Source of the DNA: an uncultured Lachnospiraceae bacterium
Lineage (GTDB): Bacteria; Bacillota; Clostridia; Lachnospirales; Lachnospiraceae
Length of the DNA stretch: 64,000 bases
Assembly (NCBI GenBank): GCA_910578085.1
Contig: CAJTPM010000022.1
Span: 1 to 64,000 of the forward strand
Reading direction: 5' to 3'
Of this stretch, positions 16,013-24,865 are shown piece by piece (positions within the stretch are counted from its first letter, which is position 1; each line of letters opens with the position of its first letter). A program made the position numbers and the translations under genes. The notes under the pieces are model-generated. The model worked only from the letters and a program-made list of their open reading frames with translations, did no database searches and was not told where the DNA came from.

Positions 16013-17353
16013 ATGGCAAAGTTTGGCATAAATGACATTTTGAACGCAAAGACAAAGGCAGCGGGAGCGCCCACGGCGGCAGAGGGATACAAAGAGATTT
16101 ATTTAAGCCCGTATGAGGTAAAGGCAGCGCCAGAGAACACGCACCAGAACTTAGAGAACATAGAGGAACTGGCAGACAGCTTTTTACACGTAGGACAAGA
16201 GCAGCCCACGGTATTAGCGAGGATAAAGGGCGAATATTTCATAATCGACGGACACAGACGCAACGCTGCTAATATTCTGAATTTGGAGCGGGGACACAAG
16301 GAGTATGAAAAAGTCCTCTACCGCTATATGGATATGAGCGAGGCTATGTATGAGCTGCGGCTACTGGCTGGCAACGGATACACGCAGCCGCTTACGGCAT
16401 ATGAGAAAACCAGGTTAGTAGAGCGCACCAAAGCGGCGCTGATGCGGGCAAAGGAAGAGGACGGGCTAGAGATACAAGGCAAAATGCGGGATTTGATAGC
16501 CGCTATGCTGAATGAGAGCAGCACCAACGTAGCCAGAATGGAGAGCATAAACAATAACGCCACGCCAGAGGTAAAAGAGCAGCTTAAGAGCGGCAATATG
16601 GGTATCACTGCTGCTTATGAGGCTGCAAAGCTGCCGCCAGAAGAGCAGAAAGCCATTGCTGATAAAGTGGCAGCAGGCGAGGACATAAGGGCAAAGGAGA
16701 TAGCCGCAAAGGTGGCAGAGAAAAAGGCGGGCGACGATTACGAAACGCCACACCCAGAAAGCATAACTTCTTTGTGCTATTCCTGCCAGAGATATAAGGA
16801 CTGCAACGTAAAAACTGGGACTTGCGAGAAGTGCGACCAGTACATAAACAAGGCAGAGGCAGAAAAGACCGACGAACAGCGGTATAACGAAGAGCAGGAC
16901 AGAATAGACAAGCAGACCAGAAAGAAATTGCAGCAGCAGGCAGACAAGGAAAAAATGGAAAATCTGCCAAGTGACAGAAAAACAGAGGATAAAGTACATG
17001 AGATAAAAATAGCAGCGTCTTACTATGACGACGTTACAAGCGGCAGGAAACGCTTTGAACTGCGGAAAAATGACAGAGGCTATAAAGTGGGCGACAGCCT
17101 TAAAATGCTGGAATTTGACGAGGGAAAGCACACGGGGCGCATAATTGATGCAGATATTATTTATATGCTGGAAGATTATGCAGGGCTGGAAGAGGGCTAT
17201 TGTATTCTGGGAATTGATGTGAAAGCGTTTAGCGGAATGGTGTCCGAAACGGACACGGGGGCAGAGCAGATAGCGGGACAAATGAGCATTGAGGATTACC
17301 AGAAAGGCGGGCAGGCAGGAAATGAACAGACGGCAGCGGAAAAAGAAGAGTAA
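16013..17353 (+). CDS. parB: ParB-like protein fused to a zinc-ribbon and DUF3850/ASCH-like domain
   Basis: Residues about 20-125 are a ParB N-terminal domain (GYKEIYLSPYEVK, then YFIIDGHRRNAA, the GHRR box). About 130-230 is the helical HTH part. A four-cysteine segment (CYSCQRYKDCNVKTGTCEKC) follows, then a charged linker. Residues about 325-400 (HEIKIAASYYDDVTSGRKRF, VGDSLKMLEFD, YCILGID) match the DUF3850/ASCH-like RNA-binding fold. A candidate parS palindrome lies in its 3' end (17240-17256). The fusion is unusual. Confidence 0.75.
   Translation: MAKFGINDILNAKTKAAGAPTAAEGYKEIYLSPYEVKAAPENTHQNLENIEELADSFLHVGQEQPTVLARIKGEYFIIDGHRRNAANILNLERGHKEYEKVLYRYMDMSEAMYELRLLAGNGYTQPLTAYEKTRLVERTKAALMRAKEEDGLEIQGKMRDLIAAMLNESSTNVARMESINNNATPEVKEQLKSGNMGITAAYEAAKLPPEEQKAIADKVAAGEDIRAKEIAAKVAEKKAGDDYETPHPESITSLCYSCQRYKDCNVKTGTCEKCDQYINKAEAEKTDEQRYNEEQDRIDKQTRKKLQQQADKEKMENLPSDRKTEDKVHEIKIAASYYDDVTSGRKRFELRKNDRGYKVGDSLKMLEFDEGKHTGRIIDADIIYMLEDYAGLEEGYCILGIDVKAFSGMVSETDTGAEQIAGQMSIEDYQKGGQAGNEQTAAEKEE
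17240..17256. promoter_or_regulatory. Candidate parS site, copy 1
   Basis: GTGTCCGAAACGGACAC is a palindrome with 7-bp arms and an AAA centre, inside the 3' end of parB. An identical 17-mer lies at 25642-25658. Confidence 0.55.
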
Positions 17354-17564
17354 GCAGCAGGAAATAACAATTTTCATAGGCTGCGAAAGGGTAGCCAAAG
17401 TAGGGGACTACCGAAAAATGAAAGAAAGCATAGAGTACCAGCTTAGAGCGGGCAGCGTAGTTTTGCTGCCTGCCTATCTGCACGTTGAGGCAATTATACA
17501 GCAGCGGGGCAGCAGGCGTATTGAGATTAAGCAGGAAAGCGAGGTAAAACGGCATGAAGTATAG
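17322..17564 (+). CDS. Phage hypothetical protein (80 aa)
   Basis: ATG 17322 lies inside the end of parB in another frame, with GGCAGGA before it. A very basic N-terminus (RRQRKKKSKQQ) leads to a short alpha/beta protein. It also overlaps the next gene. Function unknown. Confidence 0.5.
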   Translation: MNRRQRKKKSKQQEITIFIGCERVAKVGDYRKMKESIEYQLRAGSVVLLPAYLHVEAIIQQRGSRRIEIKQESEVKRHEV

Positions 17565-18087
17565 GCAGTGGAAAAAGAATTATAAAAAATTGCATGGAGT
17601 AAACCCGCCTTTAGAACTGGATAAGCGCAAGCAACGCAGACTTGCGAAAAAGGCAGTTAAGACTATAAGACTTGTGGACTTTACGGCAGCAGCCACAAGA
17701 GCGGCAGAGGCACTTACAAACGCTTTTGCATCTGTAATGCGGGGGCTGGGCGGTGCTTTTGATACGGCGGGGACGGTATGCAGGAATGTTGCGGATAATG
17801 TGCAGCCGATAGAGATTAGAGGGCGTGTATTTAGCTGGCAAGTAAGGGAATACGGCAACAGTCTTTATGCTGTATATGAGATAAACGCACTGGGCGGCGC
17901 TGACGAGCTTAGAGCCGTTACATATAGCCAAAAGGCAGCAGAAAAGATAGCGGAGATATTAGAGAGCGACCACTTAGAACATATAAGGCAGACAAGCCCA
18001 GATAGGATACAGCGCAGGAATGATGCGGCAGACAGCCTGCGGGCAGCGGTCATTACGGCATATGAAAGCGGGGCGTTTGGAAAATGA
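17554..18087 (+). CDS. Phage hypothetical protein (177 aa)
   Basis: Basic N-terminal 35 residues, an alanine-rich amphipathic middle (AATRAAEALTNAFASVMRGL), then a beta segment (IRGRVFSWQVREYGNSLYAV) and a helical tail. Overlaps both neighbours. No family recognised. Confidence 0.5.
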   Translation: MKYRQWKKNYKKLHGVNPPLELDKRKQRRLAKKAVKTIRLVDFTAAATRAAEALTNAFASVMRGLGGAFDTAGTVCRNVADNVQPIEIRGRVFSWQVREYGNSLYAVYEINALGGADELRAVTYSQKAAEKIAEILESDHLEHIRQTSPDRIQRRNDAADSLRAAVITAYESGAFGK

Positions 18088-18413
18088 TAAAATTTATGGA
18101 CGAGATTGTAGAGGCGGTAGAGCAGTTTGTAGAGGGAGTAGGCGAAAATGCGCTTATCATACTGGGGGTACTGGCAAAGATAGTGATTTTAATAACTACG
18201 CCAGCATGGATAGTGCCATACAAAGCGATAAGGCGGGCGCTGGAATGGCGGGCAAATTACAGCTACGCAAAAGAGGTGGCTAAAATGGGAGAATATGCAA
18301 TAGCGGGATTTAAGGCAGGGCTTGAAAGTGTGGAAAAGCCAAAATGTGAAAGCCCAGACTGCGACAGCTGCCCGTTTCCACCGTGCCAGAAAGGAGAGGG
18401 CGGGCATGACTAA
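18084..18413 (+). CDS. Phage membrane protein with cysteine-rich tail (109 aa)
   Basis: One strong hydrophobic helix (ALIILGVLAKIVILITTPAW) and a C-terminal CESPDCDSCPFPPC cluster that could bind a metal. ATGA coupling with the previous gene. Function unknown. Confidence 0.5.
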   Translation: MIKFMDEIVEAVEQFVEGVGENALIILGVLAKIVILITTPAWIVPYKAIRRALEWRANYSYAKEVAKMGEYAIAGFKAGLESVEKPKCESPDCDSCPFPPCQKGEGGHD

Positions 18414-18516
18414 TATTTTATTGATTATTGCAATTTTGCTGCTGGTGGATATTTACGGGCAGCTTAAGAAAATGAATGAAAGGCAGGACAAAGAAAATGC
18501 AGGAAATAACGATTGA
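18406..18516 (+). CDS. Phage membrane micropeptide (36 aa)
   Basis: ATG 18406 follows AAGGAGAGGGCGGGC, a very good ribosome site. Residues 3-15 are hydrophobic (NILLIIAILLLVDIY), followed by a charged tail. It overlaps the flanking genes. Unknown role. Confidence 0.5.
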   Translation: MTNILLIIAILLLVDIYGQLKKMNERQDKENAGNND

Positions 18517-19006
18517 AGTAACGCCAGAAGTAGAGCAGCTGATACAGAAAGCAGCAAAGGCAGCAGTAGCCGAGTATAAGCGGCAGGAAGAAAAAGAGCG
18601 CAAGCGTGATAAGTACCACAATACTTTTACGCTTATGAAATGCTACCGTGATGCCGCTTTCCATATCGAGAACGCCATAAGCGACGGCGAGCAGTTAGAG
18701 CTTAAGGGAATGACCGACGAGCAGCAGAGGACGTACTTAGAGAGCGTGAGGCGCAGCCGCTTTAAAACTCTGATTATGACAGCGCACATAGACAAGGCGG
18801 TAGAAGAGATAGAGCATAGGCGCAGAATGGCTGGCAGGGAAATAGAGTATAACGCTTTTGAGCTGTACTTTATGCAGGGCTGGGACTATGAGGCAATAGC
18901 AGAGAAACTGGGGACGGGGAAGAACACGCCGAGGCGCTGGGTAACTGGCATAATCAATGAGTTGTCGGTACTGTTATGGGGCATAGACGAGGATAAGCTA
19001 AAATAG
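18497..19006 (+). CDS. ArpU/RinA-like late transcriptional regulator
   Basis: A 169-residue helical protein whose C-terminus (FELYFMQGWDYEAIAEKLG then TPRRWVTGIINELS) is a sigma-region-4-like HTH typical of the ArpU/RinA family that activates phage late genes. It is the last gene before the late promoter region with three phased CGTGGT repeats, the position expected for this regulator. ATG 18497 is preferred over the upstream in-frame ATG at 18476. Confidence 0.7.
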   Translation: MQEITIEVTPEVEQLIQKAAKAAVAEYKRQEEKERKRDKYHNTFTLMKCYRDAAFHIENAISDGEQLELKGMTDEQQRTYLESVRRSRFKTLIMTAHIDKAVEEIEHRRRMAGREIEYNAFELYFMQGWDYEAIAEKLGTGKNTPRRWVTGIINELSVLLWGIDEDKLK

Positions 19007-19021
19007 CAGGCTGGCAGCAGG

Positions 19022-19049
19022 CGTGGTAATACCGTGGTAAAAACGTGGT
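19022..19049 (+). promoter_or_regulatory. Three direct repeats phased at 11 bp (activator sites)
   Basis: CGTGGT begins at 19022, 19033 and 19044, exactly one helical turn apart, and ends just before the -35 box at 19051. Likely bound by the ArpU-like protein encoded immediately upstream. Confidence 0.6.
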
Positions 19050-19050
19050 G

Positions 19051-19079
19051 TTTACATGGGAATTTGAAAGCTGTATAAT
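19051..19079 (+). promoter_or_regulatory. Late promoter
   Basis: TTTACA (19051-19056), 17-nt spacer, then TATAAT (19074-19079). The -10 is a perfect match. It sits directly downstream of the three phased repeats and upstream of the HNH/terminase genes. Confidence 0.75.
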
Positions 19080-19092
19080 GGTAACATGAAAA

Positions 19093-19148
19093 GAGTAGGC
19101 GATAGCTTAAACCGCAGCAGGCGGCAGCAGTAGCCTACTCTTTTTTGT
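19093..19148 (+). terminator. Leader terminator with long loop downstream of late promoter
   Basis: GAGTAGGC pairs with GCCTACTC across about 31 nt and is followed by TTTTTTG. The enclosed leader can encode a 15-residue peptide (start ATG at 19086, MKRVGDSLNRSRRQQ). Full late expression would require read-through or antitermination. Confidence 0.6.
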
Positions 19149-19223
19149 TTTCATTCTTTAGCCTCTACCCAGTGCATGAAACTTAGGGCGCTGGGAATAC
19201 AAAGAGAAAGGAGCGGGGAAAGT

Positions 19224-19523
19224 ATGAAAGCATGGGCTAAGAGTTTCTATCTATCGGCGGCATGGGAGAATACCAGAGCCGCTTACTTAATGTCACAAGA
19301 TTATATATGCGAGCGCTGCGGCGAGCCTGCAAAGGTGGCGCACCACAAGTGCTACATAACCAGAGCGAACATTAACGACGCAAACATAACGCTTAACTGG
19401 GATAACCTAGAGGCGCTGTGCCAAGACTGCCACAACAAAGAGCATCATAAGCGCACGCCGCAACTGCGGTACGGTTTTGATGCAGACGGGCGCATAGTCC
19501 CCCCTATTCAGAAAAATAATTAA
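19224..19523 (+). CDS. HNH endonuclease
   Basis: The 99-residue protein has CERCGEPAKVAHHKCY followed by ALCQDCHNKEHH: two Cys pairs and the H-N-H residues of a packaging-associated HNH nuclease. Located directly before the terminase genes, as in cos-type phages where HNH proteins assist genome cutting. ATG 19224 follows AAAGGAGCGGGG. Confidence 0.85.
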   Translation: MKAWAKSFYLSAAWENTRAAYLMSQDYICERCGEPAKVAHHKCYITRANINDANITLNWDNLEALCQDCHNKEHHKRTPQLRYGFDADGRIVPPIQKNN

Positions 19524-19629
19524 AGGGGGAAGATACCGAGGGGGATACCCTAAAATTACCCTACGGGCGTGCGCATACGTGGTGTAGGGGGTGTGGTGGG
19601 GCGCAGGAGAGGAAAGCGGGGTAAAAGGA

Positions 19630-19983
19630 ATGGCGACAAAGACGGAAAAGACGAAAGAACAGCGCATTAAGTCCGAGAAGAGCAGGCTTAAGAAGATTTT
19701 CAAGGACTTAGACGAAAACAAGAAAAACTTAGTAACGCCGCTGATAGAAAAGGCTGCATTTATGAGCGTGGAGCTGGACGACTTGCAGGAAATCATAGAG
19801 CAGGACGGATGGACGAGCGAGTACAAGAACGGCGAGAACCAGTACGGGACAAAGAAAAGCCCAGAGGCAGACACGTACATAGCATTAAGCAAGAATTATG
19901 CAGCAGTCATTAAGCAGCTGACCGATTTAGTACCAGCTGCGAAACGGAAGAAAAGCAGGCTAGAGGCGCTGCGGGAAGAATAG
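19630..19983 (+). CDS. terS: Terminase small subunit (P27-like)
   Basis: The 117-residue helical protein (ENKKNLVTPLIEKAAFMSVE, then DDLQEIIEQDGW, PEADTYIALSKNYAAVIKQL) matches the P27-type small terminase, which recognises packaging sites and recruits the large subunit. Adjacent to terL, 6 nt apart. ATG 19630 follows AAAAGGA. Confidence 0.8.
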   Translation: MATKTEKTKEQRIKSEKSRLKKIFKDLDENKKNLVTPLIEKAAFMSVELDDLQEIIEQDGWTSEYKNGENQYGTKKSPEADTYIALSKNYAAVIKQLTDLVPAAKRKKSRLEALREE

Positions 19984-19989
19984 GCGAAA

Positions 19990-21642
19990 GTGCCGTATAA
20001 AAACTATATCTATGAGTACCACGCTAAGATTACAAGCGGCGAAATTGTAGCGGGAAAGTGGATAAAGGAAATATATAAAATCATTGTAGGCGGGCTGGAA
20101 AAGCAGGAATATTTTTTCAATGCAAAGGCGGCAAACAAGGCTATAAAATTCATAGAGAATTTTTGCCACCACAGCAAGGGGCGCAATGATTTAATCAAGT
20201 TGGAGCTATGGCAGAAAGCCATAGTTTCTGTAATTTTTGGCATACAAGACGCAGAAAAAACACGTATTTTCCGTGAGATTTTTATAGTAATCGGCAGGAA
20301 AAACGGAAAAAGTTTGTTTGCATCTGCGATTATTGCATACATGGTATACCTAGAGCCAGAGTACGGGCAGGAAATCTATTGCTTAGCGCCAAAGTTAGAC
20401 CAAGCGACGCTGGTATATGACGGATTTTATAAAATGGTGCAGGCAGAGGACGAGCTAAACGAGCTGGCGAAAAAGCGGCGCAGCGATATTTACTACGAGG
20501 AAACAAACAGCTTTGTAAAGCCTATCGCATTTAACGCCAAGAAGTCTGACGGATTTAACCCGCAGCTGGTGGTATGTGACGAAATGGCGGCATGGAGCGG
20601 CGACGCAGGGCTAAAGCAGTATGAGGTTATGAAGTCTGCTTTAGGCGCACGCCGCCAGCCTATGATTTTGTCTATCAGTACCGCAGGCTACATAAACGAC
20701 AGCATATATGACGAGCTGATGAAACGCAGCACCAGCTTTTTAAAGGGCAACAGCAAGGAAAGGCGGCTTTTGCCGTTCCTTTACATGATAGACGACGTGG
20801 AAAAGTGGAACGATATAGAAGAGCTTAAGAAAGCTAACCCAAACATGGGCGTATCTGTACAAGAGAGCTTTTTCACGGACGAGATAGCAGTAGCAGAAAA
20901 CAGCTTAAGCAAGCGGGCAGAATTTTTAACAAAATACTGCAATATCAAGCAGAACAGCTCTATAGCGTGGCTGGAATATGCGACGGTGGACGGCGCAGGC
21001 ATTGAAAAGACCTTAGAGGACTTTAAGGACTGCTACGCCGTGGGTGGCATAGACTTAAGCCAGACAACAGACTTGACCGCAGCCAGCGTGGTAATTGAAA
21101 AGGACGGCGTACTTTATGCGTTCACGCAATTCTTTATGCCACGGGGAAAGCTGGAAACCTTGCAGGCTACGGACGGCGTGCCGTATGACATTTTTGTCAA
21201 AAAGGGGCTGATAACCTTAAGCGGCGAGAACTACGTAGACTACCACGACGTATACGCATGGTTTACGGGGCTGGTAGAAAATTACGGTATTTATATACTC
21301 AAAATAGGGTATGACCGATACATGGCAAAATATCTGATTGAGGAATTGAAAGACTACGGTTTCCAGACAGACGACGTGCATCAAGGGGAAAACTTAACGC
21401 CAGTCATACGGGAGTTTGAGGGTATCATAAAGGACGGAAATTTCAAGATTGTAGACAACAATTTACTAAAGACACATTTCTTGAATGTTGCGCTTAAGCA
21501 CAACATGGAAACAAGGAAATTCAGACCGATAAAGATAGAGCAGCGGGCGCATATCGACGGCTTTGTATCCGTCATAGACGCTATGACGGTACGGCAGAAA
21601 TACTGGGAAGAGTGCGGCGAGCTGCTTAAAAACGCCGCATAG
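19990..21642 (+). CDS. terL: Terminase large subunit
   Basis: A 550-residue packaging motor and nuclease. The N-terminal ATPase shows IGRKNGKS (Walker A) and LVVCDEMAAW (Walker B). The nuclease half has GGIDLSQTTDLTA and IGYDRYM. GTG start at 19990. The family is Terminase_1, associated with HK97-type siphophages. Confidence 0.92.
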   Translation: MPYKNYIYEYHAKITSGEIVAGKWIKEIYKIIVGGLEKQEYFFNAKAANKAIKFIENFCHHSKGRNDLIKLELWQKAIVSVIFGIQDAEKTRIFREIFIVIGRKNGKSLFASAIIAYMVYLEPEYGQEIYCLAPKLDQATLVYDGFYKMVQAEDELNELAKKRRSDIYYEETNSFVKPIAFNAKKSDGFNPQLVVCDEMAAWSGDAGLKQYEVMKSALGARRQPMILSISTAGYINDSIYDELMKRSTSFLKGNSKERRLLPFLYMIDDVEKWNDIEELKKANPNMGVSVQESFFTDEIAVAENSLSKRAEFLTKYCNIKQNSSIAWLEYATVDGAGIEKTLEDFKDCYAVGGIDLSQTTDLTAASVVIEKDGVLYAFTQFFMPRGKLETLQATDGVPYDIFVKKGLITLSGENYVDYHDVYAWFTGLVENYGIYILKIGYDRYMAKYLIEELKDYGFQTDDVHQGENLTPVIREFEGIIKDGNFKIVDNNLLKTHFLNVALKHNMETRKFRPIKIEQRAHIDGFVSVIDAMTVRQKYWEECGELLKNAA

Positions 21643-21650
21643 AAAGGAGA

Positions 21651-22949
21651 GTGGACGGTATCAAATTCTTAGACTATCTTTTTCATGGTAAAGAGCTGCG
21701 TTATATCGACAGCTATTTTAAGATGCTGAACGGGTACAGCCCGACGTTTACCAGCTACAGCGGCGGCGTGTATGAAATGGACTTGACCAGAACGGCAGTA
21801 AACAGCTTTGCCACGCATTGTAGCAAACTAAAGCCAGAGATAGAGGGCAGCGCACTAAAGCGGCTGGAAAAGACGCTACAGCAAAAGCCCAATTATTTCA
21901 TGGATACGACAAAATTCATTAAGCGGGTGGCGACCTATGTAGCGGTGGAACACACCGCTTTTATTGTGCCGGTAGAGGACAGATACGGGACGCTGTGCGG
22001 CTGGTATCCGCTGCGTGCGCAGCGCTGCGAGGTAGTAGAGGCGGCAGGAAAAGTGTACTTACGGTATCTTTTTGGGAACGGGGAACACGGCGCTATTGAG
22101 TTTGAGCGTGTGGGGATTATGACGGACTTTGAATATAAAGACGACCTTTTCGGAGAGGATAACCGCACGCTAAAGCCGACAATGCAGCTGATACATACGC
22201 AGAATGAGGGAATTATAAACGCCGTCAAAAATTCCGCAAATATCCGTTTTCTGGCAAAGGTGGCAAATATGCTGAAACCAGAGGACATAAAGAAAGAGCG
22301 GCAGAGGTTTACCGAGGAAAACTTAAGCGCAAAGAATGACAGCGGCATGATTATTTATGACAACAAATTCAGCGAGCTTAAGCAGGTGGAAAGCAAGCCG
22401 TACACGCCAAACGCCTTGCAGATGCAGAACATACAAGAGAATGTATGCACGCACTTTGGTACAAACATGGATATCCTGCAAAACAAGTTCAATGAGGAAA
22501 CGTGGAACGCCTACTATGAGGGGAAGATAGAGCCGTTTGCAATCCAGCTATCGCTTGTAATGTCAAACATGAGCTTTACGGAGCGTGAGAGGGCGTGCGG
22601 TAATGCTATCATGTTTTCTGCTAACCGCCTGCAATATGCCAGCAACGCAACAAAGCTGCAAGTAAGCACGCAGCTTTTTGACCGTGCGCTGCTTAACCGC
22701 AACGGCGTAATGGATATATGGAACATGGCGCACGTTGAGGACGGCGAAAAGTATTATATCCGCAAGGAATACACAGAGGTAAGCGAGCTGAAGAACAGCA
22801 CGGAAAAGCCGCAGATAATCATACAGCAAGTACCGCAGGCAGGGCAGCAGGCAGCAGAGCCAGCAAAGGACACACAGCAGCAGGAAACGCCGCCAGAGCC
22901 GCCGCAGGACGGCAGCGGGCAGAAAGAGGGTGTAAAAGATGCCGATTAA
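21651..22949 (+). CDS. Portal protein (HK97 family)
   Basis: The 432-residue protein begins with GTG after GAAAGGAGA. Internal features (TSYSGGVYEMDLTRTAVNSFA near the start, and NKFNEETWNAYYEGKIEPFA) are typical of the HK97-type portal that forms the dodecameric DNA gate. A Gln/Pro-rich tail overlaps the protease start by 11 nt. Confidence 0.85.
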   Translation: MDGIKFLDYLFHGKELRYIDSYFKMLNGYSPTFTSYSGGVYEMDLTRTAVNSFATHCSKLKPEIEGSALKRLEKTLQQKPNYFMDTTKFIKRVATYVAVEHTAFIVPVEDRYGTLCGWYPLRAQRCEVVEAAGKVYLRYLFGNGEHGAIEFERVGIMTDFEYKDDLFGEDNRTLKPTMQLIHTQNEGIINAVKNSANIRFLAKVANMLKPEDIKKERQRFTEENLSAKNDSGMIIYDNKFSELKQVESKPYTPNALQMQNIQENVCTHFGTNMDILQNKFNEETWNAYYEGKIEPFAIQLSLVMSNMSFTERERACGNAIMFSANRLQYASNATKLQVSTQLFDRALLNRNGVMDIWNMAHVEDGEKYYIRKEYTEVSELKNSTEKPQIIIQQVPQAGQQAAEPAKDTQQQETPPEPPQDGSGQKEGVKDAD

Positions 22950-23535
22950 GAAAGAACGGGAATATAGGGCGCTGGCTGCGCCGCTGACCGCACAAGCCGC
23001 CACAAAGAGGATACAGACGGATTTTTACGTAGAGGGCTACGCTACTACGTTTGATGCGCCGTATCTGCTGTATGAGTTTGAGGACGGCACAAAGATTTAC
23101 GAAAGAATAGACGCACACGCACTGGACGGCGCAGACATGAGCGACGTTATCATGCAGTACGACCATGCAGGCAGGGTATTTGCCCGCCAGTCAAATAAAA
23201 CGCTTATCTTAGTCCCAGACCATAAGGGGCTTTTAGTCGCTGCCGATTTAGGCAGGACAGATTTAGCCCGTGGGCTTTACCAAGACATAGAGGCAGGCAT
23301 GATAAATAAAATGTCATGGGGCTTTACGGTGGCAGAGGAAAAATACGACAGACAGACGCACACAAGGACTATCTTAAGAATTAAAAAGGTTTATGACGTA
23401 TCCGCAGTGAGCATACCAGCAAACAGCGGTACGGAAATAAGCGCCCGTGCTTTTGCTGATAGGAGTTATGAGCAGGAGCGGCAGGAGTTGCTACAGAGGC
23501 GTATAAACTTACTAAAGATTAGGACGAGCTTATAA
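22939..23535 (+). CDS. Prohead protease (HK97 family)
   Basis: The 198-residue protein shows YDHAGRVFAR and MINKMSWGF, carrying the His and Ser of the S78-type protease, then VYDVSAVSIPANSGTEI. It cleaves the capsid scaffolding domain during maturation. It precedes the capsid gene as usual. Confidence 0.88.
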   Translation: MPIKKEREYRALAAPLTAQAATKRIQTDFYVEGYATTFDAPYLLYEFEDGTKIYERIDAHALDGADMSDVIMQYDHAGRVFARQSNKTLILVPDHKGLLVAADLGRTDLARGLYQDIEAGMINKMSWGFTVAEEKYDRQTHTRTILRIKKVYDVSAVSIPANSGTEISARAFADRSYEQERQELLQRRINLLKIRTSL

Positions 23536-23565
23536 AAAATCAAAAACAGAAAAGGAGAATTGACA

Positions 23566-24810
23566 ATGCATCCAAGATTGAAAGAAATTGAAACCAGATT
23601 AGCCCAGATTAGAGGGGAATTAACCACAAGGGCGGCAGAACTGAAAGACGAGGAAATAGCGGCGCTGGAAAGTGAGGTAACGGCTTTGCAGGAAGAGCGG
23701 GCGGCGATTATTGCGGCAGCTGAACGGCGCACCAGCTTACTTGCCAGAATTGCGGCAGGCGAAACCGTAGGCGACGAGGCAGGCGACGGGAACGGCGCAG
23801 CGCCTATGGTGCTTAGGAACTTTGCAGGGGCAGCAGGCGAGGGGCAGGACGACGGCGACAAGTACGGCAGCATGGAATACCGCAAGGCATTTATGCAGTA
23901 TGTGTGCAGGGGCGAGGCGCTGCCGAAAGAGTACAGAGCCGACGCAGTAAGCAAGACCACAGACGTAGGGGCGGTTATCCCTACTACGGTGCTTAACCAG
24001 ATTGTAGAAAAGCTGGAAAGTACGGGCATGATTTTAACGCTTGTAACCAGAACGGCGTACAAGGGCGGCGTGGCTATCCCCGTATCCACCGTTAAGCCCG
24101 TGGCTACATGGGTAAGCGAGGGCAAGGGCAGCGACAAGCAGAATAAGGACATCAAGAAAGACGGAATGATTACCTTTGCATACCATAAGCTGCGCTGCGC
24201 AGTAGCCGTATCTCTGGAAGTTGATACAATGGCTATCAGTGCCTTTGAAAGCCTACTTATCAACAACATTGTAGAGGCTATGACAAAGGCATTAGAGCAG
24301 TCTATCATTGACGGAGACGGCAGCGGGAAACCGAAAGGGATTTTAGCGGAAACGCCCGCAGAGGGGCAGGAAGTGGAGAGCGCCGCACCGTCTTATGATG
24401 ATTTGATTGCAGCAGAGGCGGCGTTACCGCTGGCTTATGAGAATGGCGCTAAGTGGTGCATGAGCAAAAAAACTTTTATGGCGTATGTAGGCATTACGGA
24501 CAGCAACGGGCAGCCGATAGCCAGAGTAAACCACGGCATAGCGGGAAAGCCAGAGCGCACGCTTTTAGGCAGGGAAGTAGTGCTTTGCGATTATGTGGCG
24601 GCATACACAAAGACGCTGGCAGCAGGCACGGTTTTTGCGTTCCTTTTCAATTTCAAGGACTACGTGCTTAACACCAACTATGCTATGGGTGTTAAGAAGT
24701 ATGAGGACAACGACACCGACGACCAGATTACAAAGGGTATCATGCTGGCAGACGGCAAGGTAGTTGACAAAAACAGTCTGGTAACAGTCAAGAAGATTGC
24801 GGCGGCGTAA
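23566..24810 (+). CDS. Major capsid protein (HK97 fold)
   Basis: The 414-residue protein has a coiled N-terminal delta domain (residues 1-80, LKEIETRLAQIRGELTTRAA), removed by the protease, and an HK97 shell domain from about 110 (GAVIPTTVLNQIVEKLE). ATG 23566 follows AAAAGGAGAATTGAC, one of the strongest ribosome sites in the prophage. Confidence 0.9.
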   Translation: MHPRLKEIETRLAQIRGELTTRAAELKDEEIAALESEVTALQEERAAIIAAAERRTSLLARIAAGETVGDEAGDGNGAAPMVLRNFAGAAGEGQDDGDKYGSMEYRKAFMQYVCRGEALPKEYRADAVSKTTDVGAVIPTTVLNQIVEKLESTGMILTLVTRTAYKGGVAIPVSTVKPVATWVSEGKGSDKQNKDIKKDGMITFAYHKLRCAVAVSLEVDTMAISAFESLLINNIVEAMTKALEQSIIDGDGSGKPKGILAETPAEGQEVESAAPSYDDLIAAEAALPLAYENGAKWCMSKKTFMAYVGITDSNGQPIARVNHGIAGKPERTLLGREVVLCDYVAAYTKTLAAGTVFAFLFNFKDYVLNTNYAMGVKKYEDNDTDDQITKGIMLADGKVVDKNSLVTVKKIAAA

Positions 24811-24865
24811 GGGAAAATACGGCGGCTGGCGTTCTGCGCTGGCTGCCAGAAATGAGGTATAGGGC

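Noticed and set aside
16249-16256. CGGACAC-like half site in parB as a third parS
   Set aside because: It lacks the complementary arm, so it is not a palindrome.
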